This document shows, one piece after another, positions 1 through 8,195 of a stretch of DNA of 40,579 bases. Each line of letters starts with the position of its first letter. Within the stretch, counting starts at the first letter, position 1. This stretch comes from Cladosporium sp. IMV 00045 (Eukaryota; Ascomycota; Dothideomycetes; Cladosporiales; Cladosporiaceae): positions 6,994-47,572 of the forward strand of contig MSJI02000135.1 of assembly GCA_001931905.2 (NCBI GenBank), given 5' to 3'. The position numbers were made by a program, and so were the translations under genes. The notes under the pieces are model-generated. The model did no database searches. It saw nothing but the letters and a program-made list of their open reading frames with translations, and was not told where the DNA came from.

Positions 1-383
1 CACTCGTCAATCAATTATAAACCCGCACCAATGCTAGTGGTCGAGGTACTAACGCCTTATGATATCCCCAGTGAGTATCTACATATCCCAGTCCAATCCT
101 TTGGGGGGAAAAAGCACGAGAACGCCGTGTCAATGCTGAAAAGAAAAGAAAAGAAAAGAAAAGAAAAGAAAAGAAAAGAAAAGAAAAGAAAAGAAAAGAA
201 AAGAAAAGAAAAGAAAAGAAAAGAAAAGAAAAGAAAAAGCGCCATCCTTGTCTGCGTGTATATCGTGAGTGTAGTGTCCTTTCCTTTCCAGTATTCGCTT
301 TGGTCGTTGTTGAAAACCTGGTAAACATCCTCTCCCAATCGAGTCTCTGCTATTCATAGGTGAAATACACTCAGCGTCGACTC
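1..383. other. Left-edge non-coding stretch, 3' flank of the J-domain gene
   Basis: No gene is supportable here. The stretch lies downstream of the minus-strand J-domain gene and is dominated by a pentanucleotide microsatellite. Open frames across it are artefacts, because a stop-free 5-bp repeat keeps several frames open on both strands. Confidence 0.7.
138..237. repeat. (GAAAA)20 microsatellite
   Basis: Twenty uninterrupted copies of GAAAA, 100 bp, pure purine on the plus strand and pyrimidine on the minus strand. It begins about 147 bp beyond the stop codon of the J-domain gene, so it may lie in that gene's 3' UTR or terminator, where it would read as repeated CUUUU in the RNA. The absence of any interruption suggests recent slippage and a length-polymorphic locus. 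Confidence 0.97.
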
Positions 384-2228
384 CTAGTACGCCGTCTGAG
401 AGGTGTAGCTGTTCGTGCGGTGGTAGTTCGGCCTGACTTCACTGCCTCTCCGCGAAGAATAGCCAGTCTGGTACTTGACGTCTTCAGGGCGGATCTGCTG
501 ATAGCGAATATCCTCACCCGGGGGCGAGTACTTCGAGCGAGTCTGTCGGGGAGAAGAACGAGACGTCGGAATTTCGCCGTACAGATGGTCACGGCGAGAA
601 CTCTCGTTTCTCGACATCGTCGGCCTTGCCGGCATATCCTGCAGACCTTGCCCTGGCGAGTAGACGTAGCTGGTAGTACGCGATGTGAGTGGTGGGCGTG
701 TTGCAGCCGATGGGTAGCGCGCGGATGCTGCACGACCGCGCTCGTCCTTACCCATGGGCGAGGGAGAGCGCGTTGGCTTTGCCTTTGGAGTGGCTGGCTC
801 GTAAGTTCTGGTGCGGTAGCCGTCCGGTGTTGGCTCTTCAAATTCATCCGCATACTCCTTGCCATACTGGTATTTCGGGTTCACGGGCTCTGGCGTAGGA
901 CTGGGAGTGGGAAGGCTGTCGATGTTCTCGGTTCTTCGCAAGTTGGATGATTTGGTTGGTTTCCTGGTCGATTCGCGCTCACGTCGGGAATTCAACGTGG
1001 GCATAGTGTCGGCGCGGCGGAATTGTGGTGGCACGAAATCATCTTTCTCTTCGGCTTCGGTTTGCATGGAGTATGAGCGTCGAGGCGTTTCAGGGATGTG
1101 GATTTGACCAGGGGCAGATTTGGTGTGGTTGAGGGGCGGTGCTTTGCGAGCCGATTCGCCATAGTCGTGACTCGATCGTCTAGTCCTCTCGCGTTCCCGG
1201 CGTGGAGGGGATTCACGACGAGATGACTCTTCAGGCTCTGCAGGGCGAGGTTTCCCGGATCCCCTCCGAACCATGACTGGAACTGGGGCACGCCCGTCAC
1301 CCCTTTTCATGTTTTCCACTTTGTCTTTTGAGCGATGTGGTGATGGCTGACGGACATTCTCTGGGTACTGTCTTGAGCCTCCGCGAGAGCGCTGGATGTA
1401 ATCTCTTGCGTTCGACTCATGTGATTGCATCTTGCGTGCACGTTCCTCCACGTGGGACGGACGAGCCAGCTCCTCCTTCTGCCGCCTTGCTTGCTCGAAG
1501 AAGTCTCTCCGACGCTCCTCCCTTCGCGAGTACCTGGGAGGCTCAACGATTGTATCTGATTCGCTGCTGGATGCAGTCTCAGGCTCAGGATACGCATACT
1601 TGAAGTCACGATCCTTGCGCGTGTCACGGCTGGTCTGTCTCGTCTTCTCTCTCTGCTTGGCACGCTCGTTCTCCTTTGCACTCTGACGTGAAGCCCGGAT
1701 ACGTTCCTTCTCGGTCTTTGGGGTGGTCGTGGAGCGTTTCGCCGTGGGTCGTTCGAACTCGGAGTCCTTCCTTGAGGTCGTCCTAGGCCTCTCGTAGTAG
1801 TCGGCCTCGGCATCGTACGGGCGGCGTTCCTCGACGTGAACCCTTTCGCTTCGTTCAGGACCGCGGGCAGTGTAGTTGGCGCGTAGAGGTGAGTCGGCAC
1901 GCATCTTGCTAAAGCCAGCAGACGAGCGAACCTCAGACCTGAGACTTGTGCTGTTGGCAGCGGGCTTTTCCATCATGTCCTTCTTCAGGGCGGCCAGCTT
2001 GCATTGTGCATCGTAGCGAGCACGCTTGTCCTCGTCGCCAATGATCTCGTAGGCGGTTTGGACCTTGTGGAACTGGTCGGCGGCAATCTGCTTCTGCTCG
2101 GCATCTTGGACCTTGTCGGGATGGAACTTGAGGATGAGCTTTCGGTAGGTGGTCTTGATGGTGTTTGCGGGAGCGTCGCGTGGCAGACCAAGGGCCAGGT
2201 ATGGATCAGGCGGTAAGGACGATCCCAT
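384..2228 (-). CDS. J-domain (DnaJ class C) protein with long charged disordered tail
   Basis: A single uninterrupted 614-residue frame. Residues about 8-73 form a J domain (PDPYLALGL start, helix II rich in Lys/Arg, HPD at 36-38, then the QTAYEIIGDEDKRARYD end), the part of Hsp40 co-chaperones that stimulates Hsp70 ATPase activity. There is no Gly/Phe linker and no Cys-rich zinc domain, which makes it a class C J protein. The remaining roughly 540 residues are low complexity and rich in Arg, Ser, Glu and Pro, with many RRE/SRRE and SP/TP pairs, and are probably disordered and phosphorylated. The tail says nothing certain about the client or compartment; a nuclear or RNA-associated role is possible from its Arg/Ser content but is only an inference. 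The ATG at the upstream end fits the domain start, so no intron is needed. Confidence 0.9.
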   Translation of the reverse strand: MGSSLPPDPYLALGLPRDAPANTIKTTYRKLILKFHPDKVQDAEQKQIAADQFHKVQTAYEIIGDEDKRARYDAQCKLAALKKDMMEKPAANSTSLRSEVRSSAGFSKMRADSPLRANYTARGPERSERVHVEERRPYDAEADYYERPRTTSRKDSEFERPTAKRSTTTPKTEKERIRASRQSAKENERAKQREKTRQTSRDTRKDRDFKYAYPEPETASSSESDTIVEPPRYSRREERRRDFFEQARRQKEELARPSHVEERARKMQSHESNARDYIQRSRGGSRQYPENVRQPSPHRSKDKVENMKRGDGRAPVPVMVRRGSGKPRPAEPEESSRRESPPRRERERTRRSSHDYGESARKAPPLNHTKSAPGQIHIPETPRRSYSMQTEAEEKDDFVPPQFRRADTMPTLNSRRERESTRKPTKSSNLRRTENIDSLPTPSPTPEPVNPKYQYGKEYADEFEEPTPDGYRTRTYEPATPKAKPTRSPSPMGKDERGRAASARYPSAATRPPLTSRTTSYVYSPGQGLQDMPARPTMSRNESSRRDHLYGEIPTSRSSPRQTRSKYSPPGEDIRYQQIRPEDVKYQTGYSSRRGSEVRPNYHRTNSYTSQTAY

Positions 2229-5189
2229 AATGGATAGTCCAGCAAGCGACCGTGGTTAGCTTGGACCGGAGAGTAGGTATGGTCAGTGATGATGGAGTAA
2301 TTGGGGATGTCGACATTAAAGGCCCAGAGTCGGCTCGTGCGCAGCGGTGTGTATCAGCGTCTGGGTCGGGCGGTCGGTGCGCGGTTGCGGAGACGGGGGA
2401 TTGTTTGTGTTGTCTCTCAGTAATAATGGCCTCGGCAAGGGCAACGCGGCCACGACACAGCCTCGCTGGCGTGCAGGAGTTGCTGCTGGCAAACTGGTGG
2501 CGACAGCAACAACGTCGACGACAAGCGTCTTTGTACGGCGTGCGTGCCGGAAGACTCTTTGGGTGAAAAGGCAATGAGGCTTTTGCACAGAGTTAGTCGG
2601 TGGTTGTGAAGAATCGCGCGCGAGTCGCCAGCGGAAGTAGCCGCACCCCAGACGCGGGAAGTCTAGCCTCCTTGATTCTTTTGGAGCGAGGCGCTTACGT
2701 CACTTGCCCGGCAGATTCGGCTGAGATTTGATTAATCAAATTGATTAATCCGTGTCGTGCTGTGATTGTTGTGATTGTTGTCAGCAGCGGCGGGCGTGTG
2801 CGACGTGCTGCGTAATAACAAGGTAATGATGGCAAATTTGTTGTGAAATGTGCTGCAACGGGCGTGGCGAGCAGAGACGATCGCGTGTGCTGGCTCTTGT
2901 CTCGGGATGGGTAGGGATTGGCAGGAGAGGGCGACTGTATGGGCAGCGATCGACTGCCGGCCCTGCGAACAAGACTGGGATAGGCGGTCTGCGCAGCGTG
3001 CCTGAGTGGTCCGGAGCGGCAGGCCTCGAACTCTGTCCTGAGATCTTGGAGTCCGTGCAAGAAGGCGGTGCGGATGGCGAAAGGGACTCTGGACGAGTCG
3101 AGAGGGCACGAGAAGAGGGTCGAGGGGAAGCAGCGGGTGTGTGTGGAGAGGCTCGAGAGGCCAAAGACGAGGCTGCGTGCGGCGAGTGCAGGGAGGATGG
3201 CTGTAGTAGTAATAACGGTGTAGCACGAGGGAGATGTGCACTAGTCAGCAGTCTGCAGAGAGAGACGGCGTGGATGGATGATGGAGGGATGGACGTTGGC
3301 AGAAGGAATAGAAGCGAGGCTACTCTCCGTTTGTTGTCTCTTCGTCTTTCTGCTTCTTCGTGTCTTCTCCTCTCCTCGCAGTTGTCTCGCTCTGACACAC
3401 GTCACTGGCTTGGGCAGAGAAACAGCAGGCTGGGGAGTGGAGACGGAACTCAGCAGGTGAAGATCATGGTTACATACGTGCATACAACATGTACATCCGC
3501 GCACATCTGGTTCGCCGGAGGTTTGTGCGATGGTGATGAGCAAGTGGCAGCTATCCCACGCTTCCACCATGTAGTGAGCAAGGGCTACGTAGCGAGGCGA
3601 GCAGCTCTCACGCTCTGTGACTCTCCTCATCGCGCTGCATCGACGCTCTGCCCTGCGCATCTACGATCCGCGAGTATCCACGCCTTGAACCTGTTCGGAT
3701 TGGCCAAGTGCTTGCAGTAGTGTCGAATACCGCCATCTCGATTATTCCGCCATCGCGTGTGATTGCCCGCGGCCTCCCGAAGCTCCCCCCTCTCACGTTG
3801 CTTTCTCAACAACCACCCGAATTGCTAGGCACGCTGCGTATACTGCACTCTGCATGGGCAATGGAGGTTGCCCCGGCGCTTACCACTGGATGTACATACG
3901 TATACACATGCAGTCTCTTGAACATCAAAGCACTGTCAGCTCAGCAGTGCTAATATCCGTCAAATCAGCCTCTCACTCTCAGCAAGCCACGGCGTACGGC
4001 CCACCCTGCCCATAAACGGGCCGGTTCGTCCTGAAGGGTCCAGCAGCGCGTGCGCATCGAATCAAGTCGTCCATCACGCATCACCTGCAAAAGGGCAGCA
4101 CAGCACGAAAGCGAGCACGGCGAGAATGAGGGAGGGCGGGTGTCCATCCTGTGCCACGGAAGCTTCCATCCGTCTTCTGAGCATAATGGCTGGCTACTAA
4201 CGTTGCTGGCGAGGAATGTATCGTCTCTGCCGGCCCCGGCCTGCTGCGCGCCGGACTCCGCAAGTAGTCTTGTCGTCGTACAGCGCATCTAAAAACAATG
4301 ACAAGTAGAGCGAAAGATAGGGTGAGGCTGGCCTCAAAGCTGCCCCTCCCACAGCCACCAGCGTTTACCATCACCGTTCCTGTGGTACTGCCGAAGCATG
4401 GCTCAGAGCAACCAAACAACTCATGAAGCTTCGATCTTCTTTACTCCTCGCCAAGCCCAACACCAACAGCGGCGCGGTGAACACAGGCGAGCGGTCAGTC
4501 CTGACTGATGAGTAGGAAGGAATAGCGTGCCCGCCGCCCATCCTGATGTCAAGGAATTCGTTGGACTTACAGCACAGCACACAGCCTGATATCTTCCCGC
4601 TCTGAACAACAAATACTGCACGATCACGAGGGAGCTCTTCCAACTCCTCCAAACGGCACTGCTCCCGGCAATCCTTTTCTACTGCAACAGCTTTATCTTT
4701 TGGGCTGCAAACCCCGACCAAGATGACAGCAAGGATGCCCAGGCTTGACTTGCTACGCCCCATTCGCCCAACAAACGTAGCGTCAGGTACATCTGCATGC
4801 CTTGCGATTTTTCCCGTCCGCTTCACGTGCTTTGCTGCGGTTGCTGCACTACTACCGTGGCTTCTACTTCGCCCGCGTCTGCCGCGGGTATGCAATAGCT
4901 CCTCTTTCTCTAGTTGTTTGTTGGCTTGGCTTGGGCCCGCCTCGTTGGCCTAGACAAAGAGATCACAAAACATGTTGATGTCACGTGTAACATGGGTCCT
5001 GACATCTTCCACGGGACCTTGCGGTTGTCTGAGCAGGTAGACGGAGCACGACAGGAATGCGTGCAAAAGGCGTTTCTTCTCCCCGGCAGCAAGGTTCGTG
5101 GGAAGGGCGCGTAAAACGAGGCTGCGATTTGCCTACATTGCAACCTCTCCCTCCAACTGCACGCCCACTACTGCTGTGTCTCCGGACAT
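2229..5189. other. About 3 kb without a supportable gene
   Basis: This separates the start of the J-domain gene (reading left) from the end of the metallophosphoesterase (also reading left), so it must contain the J-domain promoter and 5' UTR and the phosphoesterase 3' UTR. It contains several overlapping open frames on both strands (for example around 2848-3720 plus and 2781-3398 minus), but their translations are Arg/Ser/Ala-rich with no domain, no splice continuity and competing frames on both strands. A duplicated TGATTAATC motif lies at 2727-2750 and a CACGTG box lies near 4825. An unrecognised lncRNA or very divergent gene cannot be excluded. Confidence 0.6.
2727..2750. promoter_or_regulatory. 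Duplicated TTGATTAATC palindromic motif
   Basis: A perfect 14-bp palindrome TTTGATTAATCAAA (2727-2740) is followed directly by a second TTGATTAATC (2741-2750). It sits about 500 bp upstream of the J-domain start codon. Paired TGATTAATC/TAAT cores resemble homeodomain-type targets, but no factor is assigned. Confidence 0.35.
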
Positions 5190-6041
5190 TCATGCACCTC
5201 CACCGCCGTGAGGAAGCTCCATGTCGACGACTATAGGCTTGTTAAACGCCTTGCCACCCCGGCCATAGCTCTTTGCCATAATGCTCGCGTTGACCACAGC
5301 CGTTTGCTCGCCGCCTCGCAAGCCATAGCCGCCGCGCGAGCTGGTCAGATCGAAGAGTGATTGTTTCTTGTTGCCACCAGCGCCTGGATCCTGCCACTGC
5401 GTGACTTCTTCCTCAGCCTGACCATCACTCCAATGGATGATTTCGCCGCCCCTTCCTTCGTGGCAGTGGCCGCAGACGTGCAACCTGGGCTTGACCCGCC
5501 GGAGTGCATCGTGAAGCGCTGCGCATCCTCCTCGGATCCAATGAGCACTTTCGTCGACATGTCCGGCCGGCGGCGTGTGGGATACGAGAATCGTGGTGTC
5601 TGATGGGATGGCTGACCACAGCTGCTCGCCTTCTTCTGCAGCGTACCGAAAAGCCCACGGCTTTCCACTCGAAGCAAGGGAGTAAGGCGATCCGAACACC
5701 TTCAACATCATGCCTCGTAGGGTGAGCGTCACGCTTTCATGCTCCGAATAGCAGAAATTGCTGTCCGTCTTCGCCACTCGACGCAACTCTGCGGCTTCAT
5801 CGTTTTGGCTTGGGAATCGCTCGTCGAGTGCTAGGTCATGGTTTCCTGCAACGACGATTTTGATTGCAAAGTCGGCTTTTCGAAGCCATGCTAGAGCCTT
5901 GTGAAGCTCTGTAGAGCTACCTTGATTCGTGAGGTCCCCGGCATGAATGAGTATGTCTCCTCTTGGGAGTGTGTAGCCTTCCCCTGGGGCAGCGTTGTGG
6001 GTGTCTGAGATGCAGACTATGCGGAGCTTTTGGATGGACAT
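5190..6041 (-). CDS. Calcineurin-like metallophosphoesterase
   Basis: An intronless 283-residue protein of the calcineurin-like phosphoesterase superfamily, similar in layout to the MPPED/239FB and bacterial YfcE-type single-domain enzymes. The metal-binding blocks are in order: S-D13-T-H15-N, H-A-G-D36, V-A-G-N67-H68-D69, V-S-H-T-P-P-A-G-H, and near the middle-to-end C-G-H-C-H-E-G. These supply the Asp, His and Asn ligands of a dinuclear metal centre that hydrolyses phosphomonoesters or phosphodiesters; the substrate is not predictable. I chose the ATG at 6041 because the protein then begins five residues before the first beta strand (KLRIVCISDTH); the frame extends a few codons upstream but without an ATG. 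It is divergent from the GST gene, sharing a 626-bp promoter. The C-terminus is Gly-rich (GGGGA). Confidence 0.9.
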   Translation of the reverse strand: MSIQKLRIVCISDTHNAAPGEGYTLPRGDILIHAGDLTNQGSSTELHKALAWLRKADFAIKIVVAGNHDLALDERFPSQNDEAAELRRVAKTDSNFCYSEHESVTLTLRGMMLKVFGSPYSLASSGKPWAFRYAAEEGEQLWSAIPSDTTILVSHTPPAGHVDESAHWIRGGCAALHDALRRVKPRLHVCGHCHEGRGGEIIHWSDGQAEEEVTQWQDPGAGGNKKQSLFDLTSSRGGYGLRGGEQTAVVNASIMAKSYGRGGKAFNKPIVVDMELPHGGGGA

Positions 6042-6667
6042 GGTCGACGTATTCTCCAACAAAGAGCCGTGTAGACTCTTTGGATTGCGTAGAGCTCAGC
6101 TGATCGTCCTTTCCTGGCACTTTTGTTTGATACGACATGACTTGCCAGCAAGGTGCATCATCGTTGACGATGGATGAATTGAGGCTTCCAACGACGCTTG
6201 GCGTGAAAGTCAACAGCACCTCGTCACTGAACCTATATCTGCTTAATCATCGAATTCCATTCAACCAATTTCGTACTCTCGGGATATCAACAAGTACATG
6301 GTAGTAATGGTATTGATATCACTCTCTCGGCTCCGGGTCGGTAAGAACAGACGACACGCTTCGCAGTTACAGGGCCATGATGTAAATGCGGAGTTAAACC
6401 ATTCGTAACCCCTCGGAGGGGTCCTCCATGGCTATATCACCATGTCAAAAGAGCTATTTCCTGTGAGCTGTCATGTTTCTTTCTAACTTCAAACATCAAT
6501 TGCCACGTCTTTCAAGAACAAGTTTTTCCAAAGCCGTAAGTAATTCATTCATTTCCCATCCCCAACTCCACAACCCAACATCAAGCTGACCCATCCTCGC
6601 CACCCAGACCTCCACCAGACTCACACTCCAACTGCCAACACATCTCTCCTACATTACTACGGCCAAG
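6042..6667. promoter_or_regulatory. Divergent promoter between phosphoesterase and GST
   Basis: A 626-bp spacer between two start codons pointing away from each other. It holds a CCAAT box at 6265-6269 and the CCCCT/AGGGG inverted pair listed separately. The stretch just before the GST ATG is CT/CA-rich, as is common in fungal 5' leaders. No coding potential is evident beyond short leader frames. Confidence 0.5.
6409..6421. promoter_or_regulatory. Inverted STRE-like pair CCCCTCGGAGGGG
   Basis: Two core stress-response elements (CCCCT and its complement AGGGG) arranged head-to-head with three bases between the cores. CCCCT/AGGGG is the core bound by Msn2/4-type C2H2 factors in yeasts, and GSTs are common stress targets. 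Function here is inferred from sequence only. Confidence 0.4.
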
Positions 6668-7468
6668 ATGTCCGACGCAAAGAAACTCCGCACCCACCCT
6701 CCCTATGAACTCCTCTACCACCCCAGCATCCCCGGCCGCGGCGAATTCATCCGCATCTGCTTCGAAGCCACAGGCGTAGCCTACACAGACATCGCCAACG
6801 AAAAACCCTCCGGCTACGACGAGGTGAAATCCATCTGCACCAACCCCTCCAAACCAGGGGACACCACCAACCCACCCGTCTTCGCCCCACCCGCGCTCCG
6901 CGTCCGCGGCGCGGGCAAAGACGGCCAACCCTTGATCATCGCGCAAACGCCCAACATCCTCATGTACCTGGCGGAACGCCTGGGTCTCGCGCCGGAAGAC
7001 GAAGTGGCGACGTACCACGTCTACCAGCTGGCGTTCACGGCGCTCGACCTCAACAACGAAGTGCACGACACGCACCACCCGCTCGCGGTGGCGAAGTATT
7101 ACGAGGAGCAGAAGGAGGCCGCGCTGGTGAAAGCTGCGGACGTGAGGGAGAACCGGCTGCCGAAGTTTTTGGGGTATTTCGAGAGGTGCTTGAAGTTCAA
7201 TGAGGAGAAGGGGGGTGGGAAGGGGAAGTATCTTGTTGGGGATAGACTGACGTTTGCGGATTTGGTTGTGTGGCAGGTTTTGGATGGGTTGAGGTTTGCT
7301 TTTCCTAAGGAGATGGAGGTGAGGAAAGGAGAGTTTGAGGCGTTGTTGGGGGGCTTCTATGAGAGTGTGAAGGAGGAGGGCGGGTTGAAGGAGTATTTGA
7401 GGAGTGAGAGGAGGTTGCCGTATAGCCAGGGGATTTTTAGGTATTATCCTGAATTGGATAGGCAGTGA
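6668..7468 (+). CDS. Glutathione S-transferase, sigma-like
   Basis: An intronless 266-residue cytosolic-type GST. The N-terminal thioredoxin-fold part has YELLYHPSIPGRGEFIRI, where Tyr17 sits where the catalytic Tyr of sigma-type GSTs lies, and a QTPNILMYLAERLGL segment matching the glutathione-gamma-glutamyl site (usually Q-S/T). The C-terminal helical domain ends its core with GDRLTFADLVVWQVLDGL, the conserved N-capping/Asp motif of GST_C. It should conjugate glutathione to electrophiles or reduce peroxides; the substrate is unknown. A linker insert (residues about 60-82, including NPSKPGDTTNPPVFAPP) is longer than in small animal sigma GSTs but seen in fungal ones. Base use changes within the gene: the first 500 bp are C-rich on this strand, the last 300 bp strongly G-rich. 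A long open frame on the opposite strand is a shadow. Confidence 0.92.
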   Translation: MSDAKKLRTHPPYELLYHPSIPGRGEFIRICFEATGVAYTDIANEKPSGYDEVKSICTNPSKPGDTTNPPVFAPPALRVRGAGKDGQPLIIAQTPNILMYLAERLGLAPEDEVATYHVYQLAFTALDLNNEVHDTHHPLAVAKYYEEQKEAALVKAADVRENRLPKFLGYFERCLKFNEEKGGGKGKYLVGDRLTFADLVVWQVLDGLRFAFPKEMEVRKGEFEALLGGFYESVKEEGGLKEYLRSERRLPYSQGIFRYYPELDRQ

Positions 7469-8195
7469 GTGAGGGAATGGTTGCGATGATTTGCTCGTGC
7501 TTGGGCATGGGCGGTTCTGGATGTAGCTTGGAAGCATTGATGTCTGCAAAGAGACCCTACATAAGTAGTAAAATTGCACGACCGTCAAGGGGGTTGTCTG
7601 TTTAGCAGCTGTCGCCATCACGTGTATGGACAGCACTGACAATGATTGACGGCTCGACTGGAGGGTATGACCACGAATGATAGCCTACATGTTCGTGGGC
7701 AAATTAGCGATGTGATAAAACGTGTTTCAGATCATAATATACATGCATTTGATCTTCCATTCGTTGTTCAGCCATGCGAGTCATTTCACTTCACGATTGT
7801 TTGCCTGCGTTTATAAAAGGCGTGCTTATTCGTATACCAGCGACAACGCCGTGCTCAAAGACCAAAAGGAAGAGAGATTGGCACAGAGTGACAGCAAGGG
7901 AATAGGAATATCTAAAAAGGAATTCATGTTACGTTTATAATTTTCTTGGTTCTCAAAAAGCCTTCGCCAACGGCAGGAGCAACAGCATGAGGCAAGCTTG
8001 TTTCGCGCAGTCGAGTCCACGACTAGGGATCCCTCCAACAGATCGACAGTTCGTTCGTTGAGGTTTCGATCTAGTACATCGATCTCTCATGTACTAAGTC
8101 GCGCTGTCCCTCCTGTTCGGATCCGGTAACACCGCTCGTGCTGTTGTCAGTCGACCTTTCGGCTGCCGGCGCCCAGCGTGCAGCATGTCGACATT
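7469..8195. other. Convergent 3' spacer between GST and PP2A-A
   Basis: This holds the 3' UTRs of two converging genes. No protein-coding gene is supportable. A TATAAAAGG string on the plus strand at 7812-7820 looks like a textbook TATA box but has no open frame of note after it, so it is probably chance in an AT-rich 3' region. Confidence 0.6.

Noticed and set aside
2848..3720. 290-codon open frame on the plus strand
   Set aside because: Composition is Arg/Gly/Glu/Ser-biased with no domain, equally long frames overlap on the minus strand, and no splice partner was seen; most likely a GC-rich promoter artefact.
6581..7642. 353-codon open frame antisense to the GST gene
   Set aside because: It is longer than the GST itself but reads as Pro/Leu then Val/Gly/Arg low complexity, the mirror of GST codon bias; the GST has clear family motifs.
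7812..7820. TATAAAAGG TATA-box look-alike
   Set aside because: No gene or sizeable frame follows on the plus strand; it lies in the 3' spacer of two converging genes.
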